Positions 22,950-30,221 of a DNA stretch of 30,221 bases are shown here, piece by piece. Position 1 is the first letter of the stretch. The number at the start of each line of letters is the position of its first letter. The stretch covers positions 1 through 30,221 of the forward strand of contig JAEWIL010000250.1 of assembly GCA_023387085.1 (NCBI GenBank), in the 5' to 3' direction. The position numbers were made by a program, and so were the translations under genes. The DNA comes from Pseudomonadota bacterium (lineage in GTDB: Bacteria > Pseudomonadota > Alphaproteobacteria > Sphingomonadales > Sphingomonadaceae). The notes beneath the pieces are model-generated. The model was not told where the DNA came from, searched no databases, and saw nothing but the letters and a program-made list of their open reading frames with translations.

Positions 22950-23711
22950 TCAGGCGTTTTCGCGCTCCTTGAGCCAGTCGATCCCGCGGCGGAGCAGGTC
23001 ATAGAAGACCGGCAGGTCCCACGCGCAGCGGTCGACGGTCGGCCACCAGTCCGTCATCGGCTGCAGGTCATAATGGCCGCGGCAGTGGCCGAGAGTCAGA
23101 TAGAGCACCGCGCCGGCGCCATGCTGCTTGATGTAGAAGACCGGGTAGGTGCCGGGCGCATCGTCCGCCTCGACGAAGCCCGTGCCAGGGCCGGTGCATT
23201 CGGTGTCGAGCAGGACGTGCAGGTCGCCATGCGTTTCGAGATGATAGAGCTCGTCGGTCGTTTCGAACGGCTCGATGCCCTTGGTCAGCTGGTGGTCGGG
23301 ATCGGCGACGCGGACGGTATAGGGCTCGATCGCGGGATGGCTGATGAACTGCGAACCGAGCAGGTCCATCATCAGCGGCGCCCATCGCGGCGCGTCCCAC
23401 ACGCCGCTGTCGAGCAGGCGGAGGATCGAGTTGGTGCCGTGGAGCGCGTACCAGCGCCCGCCGTTGGTCAGCCAGCGTTTGAGCGCCTCTTGCGCGGGCA
23501 GCGACGGGGTAACGTCGCAGGTATAGGTGATCAATATGTCGGCATTCTCGATCGCGTCGATATTGTCGTAATTCTCGAACACCCGCGTGCGGATGCGCTG
23601 ATCCTCGGCAAGAAGTTTCAAAAGCTCGAGCCGCGCGAAATCCATGTCGTGCCAGACGCCGCCGCAGATCAATACGCAGTTGATGCGGGGCGGATGCTCG
23701 CTGTCGCTCAT
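22950..23711 (-). CDS. ThuA-like domain protein, second paralogue (253 aa)
   Basis: A ThuA-like protein. Seen are RINCVLICGGVWHDMDFARL, a NADILITYTCDVTPSLP strand, the GGRWYALHGTN elbow, ELYHLETHGDLHVLLDT, and a late GAVLYLTLGHCRGHYD typical of the family's C-terminal strand and metal-like His cluster. The ATG at 23711 has aggagggagagg upstream; a longer open frame 5' runs antisense through the SDR gene and is not used. It is divergent from an SDR-OYE operon. It is clearly different from the ThuA-like protein at 9506-10282, so this is an old paralogy. Function is unknown; family members are linked to sugar utilisation, but the local context here is redox catabolism. Confidence 0.8.
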   Translation of the reverse strand: MSDSEHPPRINCVLICGGVWHDMDFARLELLKLLAEDQRIRTRVFENYDNIDAIENADILITYTCDVTPSLPAQEALKRWLTNGGRWYALHGTNSILRLLDSGVWDAPRWAPLMMDLLGSQFISHPAIEPYTVRVADPDHQLTKGIEPFETTDELYHLETHGDLHVLLDTECTGPGTGFVEADDAPGTYPVFYIKQHGAGAVLYLTLGHCRGHYDLQPMTDWWPTVDRCAWDLPVFYDLLRRGIDWLKERENA

Positions 23712-23837
23712 CGTCGGTCCTCTCCCTCCTGTTATGGTGCTATCATGCGGACAGGGGCCGCGCGCGTCACCTTGCTGTATTGATAGGTTCCCGAGCCAAA
23801 CGAAACTGGCAAGAGGGCGGGCGAGAGGAGAGGCGCG
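23712..23837. promoter_or_regulatory. Divergent promoter region (ThuA-like / SDR-OYE)
   Basis: A 126-bp region between divergent genes. It holds ctatca (23740-23745) and its complement tgatag (23781-23786), 35 bp apart, each near a possible -10 position of one gene. The string ctatcatgc (23740-23748) also occurs upstream of the SDR pair. The plus-strand gene has gagaggagagg as Shine-Dalgarno. Confidence 0.35.
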
Positions 23838-24620
23838 ATGCAGCAGAGGCTGGGCGGCAAGGTTGCTTTGGTCACCGGCGGGACAAGCGGGATCGGCGCG
23901 GCGACGGTCGAGCGGTTGAGCAGGGAGGGCGCAAAGGTCGTTTTCACCGGGTCGAACGCCGAGGCGGCCGATGCGGTCGCCGCGCGGACGGGCGCGCTGT
24001 TCCGGGCCCACCGCGTCGAGGACGCATCGGCGTGGGACGCGCTGATGGCGGACATCGAAGCGGAACATGGCCGGCTCGACATCGCCTTTGCCAATGCAGG
24101 GACCGAAGCGGGCGACGCAAGCGTCGAGGATATCGGCATCGACGCCTGGAACCATATTGTCGGCGTCAACCAGACGGGCGTGATGCTGACCGTTCAGCAC
24201 GCAATCCGCGCCATGGCGCGGAATCCCGGCGGGGCTGCGGGGGCGATCATCGTCAATTCGTCGATGAACGCCCACCGCGCGATGGGCAATTATCTCGCCT
24301 ATTCGGTGACCAAGGCGGCGGTGGTCGCGCTCGTCAAATCGGCCGCTATTCATTGCGCGGGCAAGGGGTACAAGATCCGCGTCAACGCGGTGCTGCCCGG
24401 CGTGGTCGAGACCGACATGATCCGCGGTGTCATCGATCGCGCGCCCGATCCTGCCGCCGCGCGCGCCGCGTTCGAAGGCATGGCGCCGATGAAGCGCATG
24501 GCGCAGCTGGACGAGGTGAGCGCGCTGGTCGCCTTTCTGGCGTCGGACGAGGCGGGTTTCATCTCGGGCGCCGACTATGTGATCGACGGGGCGACGACGG
24601 CGGGTATGATGGGCGTTTGA
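23838..24620 (+). CDS. SDR-family oxidoreductase (260 aa)
   Basis: A classical SDR with TGGTSGIG (13-20), ANAGTE in the NNAG position, catalytic S142, Y155 and K159 (AYSVTK), and the usual LPGVVETDM after the active site. The acceptor-strand end has TGSN rather than an acidic residue, which may permit NADP. Its strong SD is gagaggagagg. It is followed after 23 bp by an Old Yellow Enzyme gene on the same strand, so the two form an operon. An alcohol dehydrogenase followed by an ene-reductase fits reduction or oxidation of a cyclic enone, as in steroid or terpenoid ring metabolism; direction and substrate are unknown. Confidence 0.88.
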   Translation: MQQRLGGKVALVTGGTSGIGAATVERLSREGAKVVFTGSNAEAADAVAARTGALFRAHRVEDASAWDALMADIEAEHGRLDIAFANAGTEAGDASVEDIGIDAWNHIVGVNQTGVMLTVQHAIRAMARNPGGAAGAIIVNSSMNAHRAMGNYLAYSVTKAAVVALVKSAAIHCAGKGYKIRVNAVLPGVVETDMIRGVIDRAPDPAAARAAFEGMAPMKRMAQLDEVSALVAFLASDEAGFISGADYVIDGATTAGMMGV

Positions 24621-24643
24621 CCGCCCCAGTTCGTGGAGTGACC

Positions 24644-25747
24644 GTGACCGATCCCAAGCTGTTCACGCCGATCACGGTCGGCGGCCTTGCGCTTCGCAAC
24701 CGCATCGTCATCGCGCCGATGTGCCAATATTCGGCGATCGATGGTTGCATGACCGACTGGCACCTGATCCACCTCGGCCACCTCGCCCTGTCGGGTGCGG
24801 CGCTGCTGACGATCGAGGCGACTGCGGTGCTGCCCGAGGGGCGAATCAGTCATGCCGATGTGGGCCTGTGGGACGATGCGACCGAAGCCGCGATGGGGCG
24901 AACGCTGGACGGCGTGCGCCGCTGTTCAGACATGCCGATCGCGATCCAGCTCGGCCATGCGGGCCGCAAGGCATCGACCGAGGTGCCGTGGAAGGGCGGG
25001 GCGCAGCTGCCGCCCGCCGATCGCAACGGCTGGCAGACCGTCGCGCCGTCGGCGTTGCCGTTCGCCGAGGGGCAGGTGGCGCCGACCGCACTCGACCCCG
25101 ACGGTATGAACCGCGTCGCGGAGGCGTTCGGCGCGTCGGCCGCCCGCGCGGCGCGGCTCGGCATCGACGCGGTCCAGATCCACGCGGCGCACGGCTATCT
25201 GCTCCACCAGTTCCTGTCGCCGCTGTCGAACCGCCGCACCGACGACTATGGCGGCAGCCTCGAAAACCGGATGCGATTCCCGCTGGATGTCTTCGACGCG
25301 GTACGGCGGGCCTTTCCCGCCGATCGACCGGTGACCGTCCGGGTGTCGGGCACCGACTGGGTCGACGGCGGCTGGACGATCGACGAGACGATCGAGTTCG
25401 CACGAGCGCTGGAGGCGCGCGGGTGCCACGCCATCCATGTGTCGAGCGGCGGGCTCGACCCGCGACAGCAGATTCCGGTCGGCCCGGGCTATCAGGTGCC
25501 GCTTGCGCGCGCGGTGAAACAGAATGTCGCGATGCCGGTCGTCGCGGTGGGCCTCATCACCGATTATGATCAGGCGGAAGCGATCATCGCGTCTGGCGAT
25601 GCCGATCTGGTCGCGCTGGCGCGTGGGATATTGTTCGATCCGCGCTGGCCGTGGCATGCCGCCGCGCACCTTGGCGCCCGCGTCGTCGCACCGCCGCAAT
25701 ATCTCCGCTCGCAGCCACACGACCATCCCGGCCTCTTTGCACAATGA
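24644..25747 (+). CDS. Old Yellow Enzyme, YqjM-type NADH:flavin oxidoreductase (367 aa)
   Basis: An FMN-dependent ene-reductase. The YqjM-subgroup landmarks are present: APMCQYS with C27 and Y29 near the flavin, QLGHAGRKAS, and H180/H183 in IHAAHGYLLHQFLSPLSNRRTDDYGG, followed by the phosphate-binding AVGLITDYDQAEAI and ADLVALARGILFDP. It reduces activated C=C bonds such as enones and acts in the cytoplasm. The GTG at 24644 is preferred to a GTG at 24638 because GGAG (24635-24638) is 5 nt before it. It is the second gene of the SDR-OYE operon. In steroid degradation such enzymes act on delta-4 or delta-1,4 enones; here that is only a possibility. Confidence 0.93.
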   Translation: MTDPKLFTPITVGGLALRNRIVIAPMCQYSAIDGCMTDWHLIHLGHLALSGAALLTIEATAVLPEGRISHADVGLWDDATEAAMGRTLDGVRRCSDMPIAIQLGHAGRKASTEVPWKGGAQLPPADRNGWQTVAPSALPFAEGQVAPTALDPDGMNRVAEAFGASAARAARLGIDAVQIHAAHGYLLHQFLSPLSNRRTDDYGGSLENRMRFPLDVFDAVRRAFPADRPVTVRVSGTDWVDGGWTIDETIEFARALEARGCHAIHVSSGGLDPRQQIPVGPGYQVPLARAVKQNVAMPVVAVGLITDYDQAEAIIASGDADLVALARGILFDPRWPWHAAAHLGARVVAPPQYLRSQPHDHPGLFAQ

Positions 25748-25789
25748 GCCAGGTCGCCGGCCTATTGTATCATCGCTTCGAAGCTGCCG

Positions 25790-25808
25790 TTGACGACCCC
25801 TCCGTCAA
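25790..25808. terminator. Possible terminator hairpin between convergent OYE and LacI genes
   Basis: Exact 6-bp arms ttgacg (25790-25795) and cgtcaa (25803-25808) with a 7-nt loop in a 57-bp convergent gap, overlapping the regulator's stop codon. Short stem and only a short T-run; weak candidate. Confidence 0.25.
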
Positions 25809-26842
25809 GTTTGCCTAATGACAAGTTGAGTTGGCAGCATTGCGGATCGGGGCCTGCTCCCGTCCAATGCTTGCATCAGTTTCTCGACCAGCAGCGCCCC
25901 TGCGACCCCCGTCTGCTGCGCGATGGTGGTGATCGACGGCGTGAAATGCGCGGCGGGAGGGATGTCGTTGTAGCCGACGAGCGAATAGTCGCGCGGCGTG
26001 AGATGCCCTTCACCGCTGAAGGCGCCGATGACTGCCATGGCCGCCGTATCGGAAAAGGCAAAGACCGCGTCGGGACGTTCCCGGCAGGCCTTCAGATAGG
26101 CGCTTGCCTGATCGTGGATCGCGGAAAAGGCCATCGATTCGATCGAGAGAATATCGATTTCGACGTTCTTGCTTACCCGTGCGGCCGCCTGCAGTCCTTC
26201 GAAACGCAGACGGATTTCCTCATACCGGCAATCGCCAATGAACAGCCAGCGGCGCCGTCCGTTCGCGAGAAAGCGTTCGCCGGCAAGGCGTCCACCCAGA
26301 TTGTTGTCGCTCCCGATCGCGCAATAGGCACTCGTCTCGTTGACCGCGCCCCACACAACCATCGGAATATTCTTGCGCGCGACCTTTTGCAGCAGCGCGT
26401 CTCGCGTTCCCTGTCCCAGCACGATGAAACCATCGGCGCCGCGCGATTGATAAAGGTCGACGAAACCTTCGACGGTTTCGAGGCCAGACGGCGACAGGAG
26501 AAGGTCGAGGTCGCGCACCGACAGCGCCTCTGAAATGCCGGCGAGCAATTCGAAGATGAATGGATCCCCGATGGCGCCCTGTCGATGCGACCCGAAATCG
26601 AGCACGACGGCGATCGCATTGGCGCGCTCGCGCCGCAGCTTTTGCGCATGGCGATTGAGCGCATAGCCCTGTTCGCGGGCGACGGCGAGCACGCGTTCGC
26701 GCGTTTCGGCGCTGACCAGCGGACTTCCACTCAGAACCCGAGATACGGTTGGCTTTGAAACTTTTGCAAGGCGCGCCACATCTTCCATCGTCGGACGCGA
26801 CGTGCGCGGCATCGTCATCATATCGCTGTTTTTGCCCGCCAT
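25805..26842 (-). CDS. LacI-family transcriptional regulator (345 aa)
   Basis: A repressor with an N-terminal LacI helix-turn-helix (about residues 18-40: TMEDVARLAKVSKPTVSRVL, then hinge RHAQKLRRERANAIAVV) and a periplasmic-binding-protein-like effector domain (residues about 65-345, including GFIVLGQGTRD, FAFSDTAAMAVIGAF, YSLVGYNDIPPAAHF). Effectors of such proteins are usually sugars. It is divergent from a TonB receptor and a GH1 glycosidase, so a glycoside or its product is the likely effector. Start is uncertain: ATG at 26842 is used, but downstream ATGs at 26821 and 26812 also fit, and none has a clear SD. A 14-bp perfect palindrome lies between it and the receptor gene. Confidence 0.9.
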   Translation of the reverse strand: MAGKNSDMMTMPRTSRPTMEDVARLAKVSKPTVSRVLSGSPLVSAETRERVLAVAREQGYALNRHAQKLRRERANAIAVVLDFGSHRQGAIGDPFIFELLAGISEALSVRDLDLLLSPSGLETVEGFVDLYQSRGADGFIVLGQGTRDALLQKVARKNIPMVVWGAVNETSAYCAIGSDNNLGGRLAGERFLANGRRRWLFIGDCRYEEIRLRFEGLQAAARVSKNVEIDILSIESMAFSAIHDQASAYLKACRERPDAVFAFSDTAAMAVIGAFSGEGHLTPRDYSLVGYNDIPPAAHFTPSITTIAQQTGVAGALLVEKLMQALDGSRPRSAMLPTQLVIRQT

Positions 26843-26908
26843 GGGCTGTTCATATGGCACCGGCGGTCTGCGCGCAATCGCCGATCATATCGCTATGAAA
26901 CTTGTTGT

Positions 26909-26922
26909 TGAAATGCATTTCA
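26909..26922. promoter_or_regulatory. Palindromic operator candidate for the LacI-type regulator
   Basis: A perfect 14-bp palindrome tgaaatgcatttca in the divergent region between regulator and TonB receptor genes. LacI-family operators are palindromes of about this length. It overlaps a possible -35 box TTGAAA (26908-26913), followed at 17 bp by tatcag (26931-26936) as a weak -10 for the receptor, so binding would be expected to block initiation. The palindrome is seen directly; the regulator-operator pairing is inference. Confidence 0.6.
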
Positions 26923-26978
26923 TAAAAATATATCAGAGTGGGCGAACGGGCGACACAGCCCGCCGAGGGAGGATGATG

Positions 26979-29471
26979 ATGGCAATCATGCGCAAATATC
27001 TGATGTCGCTTTGCTGGGGCGCTGCTCCGATAGTGATCGCATTCGGTCCGTCGCAGGCCATGGCGCAGGAGGCCGCCGGTGCGGATACGGCGTCGGGCGG
27101 CGGTATCGAGGAAATCATTGTAACCGCCCGCCGTGTCGATGAACGCGCCCAGCAGGTTCCCGTCTCCATTACGGCCTTCAACCAGGACAGCCTGCGTACG
27201 AAGGGCATCAACAACGGGACCGATCTCCAGAATTTCACGCCATCGCTTTCGACCCTCGGCAATGTCGCGCGCAACGATGAAACCTATTCGGTGCGCGGAA
27301 TGGGCGGCAGCGCAGGGCAGGGGACAGGCAGCGGACCCGGTGTGGTCGGCTATTTTGCCGAAGTACCCTACAGCGCCAGCGGACCGGGCAATTTCTATGA
27401 TCTCGCCTCGCTGCAGGTTCTCAAGGGTCCCCAAGGAACGCTGTTCGGCCGAAACACGACGGGCGGCGCGGTACTGCTCGAGCCGGCGCGTCCGAAGATG
27501 GGCGTGGTCGAAGGCTATGTCGATCTCACGCTCGGCAATTATGACCGCCGCAGCGGACAAGGTGCGTTGAACATCCCCTTGATCGATGACGTGCTGGCCA
27601 TCCGTGTCGCCGGGCAGTTCGACAAGCGGGACGGATATTCCCGCGACATCATTACCGGGTTCGATTACCTCAATCGCAACAATTACAGCGTCCGTTTCGG
27701 GCTGCAGTTCAATCCGACCGAAACGATCCGCAGCTATACGGCGGTGACCTACAGCGACATCAAGGAGCATGGCGGCGGGAGCGTCCTGCTGGCTGTCAAT
27801 CCCGACGGTCCCTTCGCGGCGTTGCTTCAGCCATATCTCGAGGCCCAGCAGGCGCGCGGCGTACGGAAAACGGCGCTCAGCGTACCGACGCGCGAAATCG
27901 CCAAGAATCTTCTGATCCTCAACAATAGCGAATTCGATTTGAGCGATACGCTGACGCTCAAGAATGTCTTCAGCTACGCCCGCAACCGGTCGACCTATGC
28001 GGGCGACCGCGATTCGACCCCCTTGCCGATCTCCGACCTCTTGGGTTCGTACCCGGGCAGCTATAACAATAACCTGCGCACGATTACCGAGGAACTGCAG
28101 CTTCGCTATGACGACGGCACATTGCGTATTCAGGCCGGCGGCTTCTTCCTCGATCAGAAGACGCCGTCGCCGCTGACCTTCCGGACGATAAACCCGATGC
28201 AGCAACTGGGACTGCTCGGCGGCGGGCCGATCATCCTGCCGCCCGTCCTGCAGGCAGCGCTCGGCGTCGACGGACCCTTGCTGCCGGCGCTCAGCCTCCA
28301 GCCCGAAGCGCGCGTCACCGCTCGCAGCAAGGCGGCTTATGCGCAGGTGCAGTACAAGCTGACGCCTGATCTCACCGCAACGGCCGGCTTTCGCTGGACC
28401 TGGGACCGTTTTGGCGGCGAGATTCAGGCCTATCAGGATCCGCAAAGCTATGATGTGTTCAACCAGCTCGCGGCGCTGGGCGTGATAACATCGGCGCAGG
28501 CCGCGCAAGTCATCGGTCTCAATGCCAATCTGTGCGTCTATGATGCCTATCAGGCGGTGGCTGCCGGTGGCTTCCCGACGCTCTACTATCCCAACTGCAC
28601 GACGCCCAGCTTCAAGGGCAAGAGCGACGGACCGACCTGGCAAATCGGGCTCGACTGGCAGGCAAATCCCGACACGCTGCTCTATGCGGTATCGCGGCGG
28701 GGCTATAAATCGGGTGCGACCAATCCGATCGTGTCGCTGTTTCTCGGCGAACAGCACCCGTTGTTCGCGGTGCGCCCCGAAAAGGTCACCGACGTCGAAA
28801 TCGGAATGAAGAAGGACTGGGATCTCGGCGGCGATGCAAGGGCGCGCACCAATATTGCGGGTTTCTATACCTGGTACAACGATATCCAGGTGATTCAGCG
28901 CGCCGCTATCTCCGGCGCCGACATTCTGACCAACGCCAAACGGGCGCGGGTCATGGGGTTGGAGTTCGAGGGGCAGTTGATGCCGGTTCGTGGCGTGACG
29001 CTGAGCGCGGTCTATTCCTATAACTCGGCGAAATATCTCGAATATGATTCGATTGCGATCCCGGCGATCCCTGAGGCACTGACCGCCGCGCAGCCGAGCC
29101 GCGACCTCTCGGGCACGCCTTTCTCCTTTGTTCCGAAGCACAAGTTCAGCCTCAACGGCCGGATCGATCTGCCGGTCGTCGAAGGCGTGGGGGAAATGGC
29201 GTTCAACGCGAACTGGTCCTATCAGTCCAGCCAGCGCGTGACTCCCGAAGCGCAGCCGTTCGACACCATCAAGGGCTATGGCCTCGTCAACCTGCGGTTC
29301 GAATGGAACAACATGTTCGGCGCGCCGGTCGACATGGCCGTCTTCGGTACCAACATCTTCGACAAGGAATATCGGGTCACCGCAAATCCCGGCTATAACA
29401 GCTCCGGTTTCACCAACTCGATTTACGGGGAGCCGGCACAATATGGCGTGCAGGCCCGCTATCGTTTCTGA
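26979..29471 (+). CDS. TonB-dependent outer-membrane receptor, LacI-linked (830 aa)
   Basis: An outer-membrane TonB-driven importer. It has a signal peptide ending at about residue 29 (QAMA-QE), the TonB-box-like IEEIIVTARR, plug motif LQVLKGPQGTLFGRNTTGG, and a barrel closing with the terminal aromatic YGVQARYRF. Three ATGs lie in tandem at 26973, 26976 and 26979; gagggagg ends at 26972, so only the third has a normal SD spacing and is chosen. It is 7 bp upstream of a GH1 glycosidase gene, and a LacI regulator is divergent. It most likely imports a glycoside or oligosaccharide, or a glycosylated plant compound. It is unrelated in context to the TonB receptor at 16967-19339. Confidence 0.95.
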   Translation: MAIMRKYLMSLCWGAAPIVIAFGPSQAMAQEAAGADTASGGGIEEIIVTARRVDERAQQVPVSITAFNQDSLRTKGINNGTDLQNFTPSLSTLGNVARNDETYSVRGMGGSAGQGTGSGPGVVGYFAEVPYSASGPGNFYDLASLQVLKGPQGTLFGRNTTGGAVLLEPARPKMGVVEGYVDLTLGNYDRRSGQGALNIPLIDDVLAIRVAGQFDKRDGYSRDIITGFDYLNRNNYSVRFGLQFNPTETIRSYTAVTYSDIKEHGGGSVLLAVNPDGPFAALLQPYLEAQQARGVRKTALSVPTREIAKNLLILNNSEFDLSDTLTLKNVFSYARNRSTYAGDRDSTPLPISDLLGSYPGSYNNNLRTITEELQLRYDDGTLRIQAGGFFLDQKTPSPLTFRTINPMQQLGLLGGGPIILPPVLQAALGVDGPLLPALSLQPEARVTARSKAAYAQVQYKLTPDLTATAGFRWTWDRFGGEIQAYQDPQSYDVFNQLAALGVITSAQAAQVIGLNANLCVYDAYQAVAAGGFPTLYYPNCTTPSFKGKSDGPTWQIGLDWQANPDTLLYAVSRRGYKSGATNPIVSLFLGEQHPLFAVRPEKVTDVEIGMKKDWDLGGDARARTNIAGFYTWYNDIQVIQRAAISGADILTNAKRARVMGLEFEGQLMPVRGVTLSAVYSYNSAKYLEYDSIAIPAIPEALTAAQPSRDLSGTPFSFVPKHKFSLNGRIDLPVVEGVGEMAFNANWSYQSSQRVTPEAQPFDTIKGYGLVNLRFEWNNMFGAPVDMAVFGTNIFDKEYRVTANPGYNSSGFTNSIYGEPAQYGVQARYRF

Positions 29472-29478
29472 GCCCGGC

Positions 29479-30221
29479 ATGACGACCGGAACCCGGTTCG
29501 ACCGGCGCGAGATGATCGGCCTCGGCGCCGCGGCGGTTGCCGCCGCGGCGGCCGGCCCGCTCCGCGCCGCTCCATCCTCGCATCCCTTCCTCTGGGGCGC
29601 CGCAACCGCCGGGCACCAGGTCGAGGGTAATAATGTGAATGCCGACATCTGGCTGCTCGAGCAGGTAAAGCCGACCATTTTCACCGAACCGTCGGGCGAT
29701 GCATGCGACAGCCTCCACCGCTGGCGCGAGGATGTCTCCATCGTCAAGGCGCTCGGGCTCAACTGCTATCGCTTCTCGGTCGAATGGTCGCGGATCGAAC
29801 CGGCGCCGGGGCAGTTCAGCCAGGCCTTTCTCGATCATTATGCCCGCATCGTCGATGAGTGCCGCGACCAGGGGCTGGCGCCGGTGGTCACCTTCAACCA
29901 TTTCACGACGCCGCGCTGGTTCGCTGCCGCCGGCGGCTGGGAGAACGGGGATGCCGCCGACCTGTTCGCACGTTACTGCGACAGGGTCGCCCGCGCGATG
30001 GCACACGGCATCAGTCACGCGCTGACCTTTAACGAACCCAATCTGGCGCTCGGCGGGCGCTGGTCCGCCAACCCGCCACCGCTTGCGGTGACAGATCAAC
30101 TCGCCGCCTGCGTCGCGGCGGCGGCAAAGGCGAGTGGCTCCGATCGTTTCTCGCTGCTCAATGCGGGCGACCCGGAGCCGATGATCCCGAACGTCGCCGC
30201 CGCCCACGGGGCGGCGCGGGG
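29479..30221 (+). CDS. GH1-family glycosidase (beta-glucosidase-like), Tat-type signal, 3' truncated by window
   Basis: The N-terminal 247 residues of a glycoside hydrolase family 1 enzyme; the gene runs past the window end. After the start at ATG 29479 comes a twin-arginine-like leader (DRREMIGLGAAAVAAAAAG) ending near residue 30. GH1 landmarks follow: FLWGAATAGHQVEG with glucose-binding Q47, NCYRFSVEWSRIEP, TFNHFTTPRWF, and TFNEPN with E186 as the predicted acid/base. The nucleophile Glu would lie beyond the end. It would act in the periplasm on glycosides brought in by the adjacent TonB receptor, under the divergent LacI-type regulator. The leader has Asp instead of Ser before the arginine pair; Tat routing is inferred. 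Confidence 0.88.
   Translation, partial: MTTGTRFDRREMIGLGAAAVAAAAAGPLRAAPSSHPFLWGAATAGHQVEGNNVNADIWLLEQVKPTIFTEPSGDACDSLHRWREDVSIVKALGLNCYRFSVEWSRIEPAPGQFSQAFLDHYARIVDECRDQGLAPVVTFNHFTTPRWFAAAGGWENGDAADLFARYCDRVARAMAHGISHALTFNEPNLALGGRWSANPPPLAVTDQLAACVAAAAKASGSDRFSLLNAGDPEPMIPNVAAAHGAAR

Noticed and set aside
26850..29762. A minus-strand open frame of 970 codons
   Set aside because: It is antisense to the TonB receptor and GH1 genes and shows no recognisable domain, only composition-driven openness.

Overview
The window looks like chromosomal DNA of an alphaproteobacterium of the order Sphingomonadales (Sphingopyxis / Novosphingobium / Sphingobium type). The DNA is GC-rich with strong third-position GC. 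It holds two large TonB-dependent receptors, a dense set of Rieske, P450, SDR and MDR oxidoreductases, and two paired-arm intergenic repeats of the kind common in sphingomonads. The genus assignment is inference; there is no rRNA or other marker gene.

Layout. (1) 1-213: a nested inverted repeat (REPIN-like). (2) 214-2884, minus: two Rieske oxygenase alpha subunits, divergent from a small VOC protein (2982-3521, plus). (3) 3518-13434, minus: a compact oxidoreductase block. In transcription order it encodes a molybdopterin oxidoreductase, an MDR reductase, a ThuA-like protein, a cytochrome P450, a short acyl-CoA dehydrogenase (ACAD), a DUF35 OB-fold protein, a thiolase-like protein, a long ACAD and a LuxR-type regulator. 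The last six are linked by overlapping start/stop codons or gaps under 10 bp. (4) 13551-15372, plus: a second MDR reductase and an SDR. (5) 15394-20929, minus: two SDRs, then a TonB receptor and a carotenoid-cleavage-type dioxygenase. (6) 21047-22684, plus: a GMC flavoprotein, followed by a second REPIN-like element. (7) 22950-25747: a second ThuA-like protein (minus), divergent from an SDR and an Old Yellow Enzyme (plus). (8) 25805-30221: a LacI regulator divergent from a TonB receptor and a GH1 glycosidase cut by the window end. This last part is a separate sugar or glycoside locus.

How it may work together (inference). Regions 2-7 read as an accessory catabolic island for a hydrophobic, polycyclic or branched substrate such as a steroid or terpenoid. 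P450 and Rieske enzymes would hydroxylate. SDR, GMC, MDR and OYE enzymes would interconvert alcohols, ketones and enones. The ACAD pair with DUF35 and a thiolase-like protein resembles modules used for CoA-activated side-chain shortening of steroids (ChsE, ChsH2-DUF35, Ltp2). No acyl-CoA ligase, enoyl-CoA hydratase or ferredoxin/reductase gene is visible here, so those partners must lie elsewhere.

Points deserving a second look: the thiolase-like/DUF35 pair, where the thiolase-like protein lacks the usual catalytic His residues and the DUF35 protein lacks every Cys; an orphan molybdoenzyme with a predicted Asp ligand; a lignostilbene-dioxygenase-like protein with two substrate-contact positions changed; two ThuA-like proteins; and a recurrent promoter-like element in front of several minus-strand units. 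No CRISPR array, tRNA, rRNA, integrase or transposase was seen.
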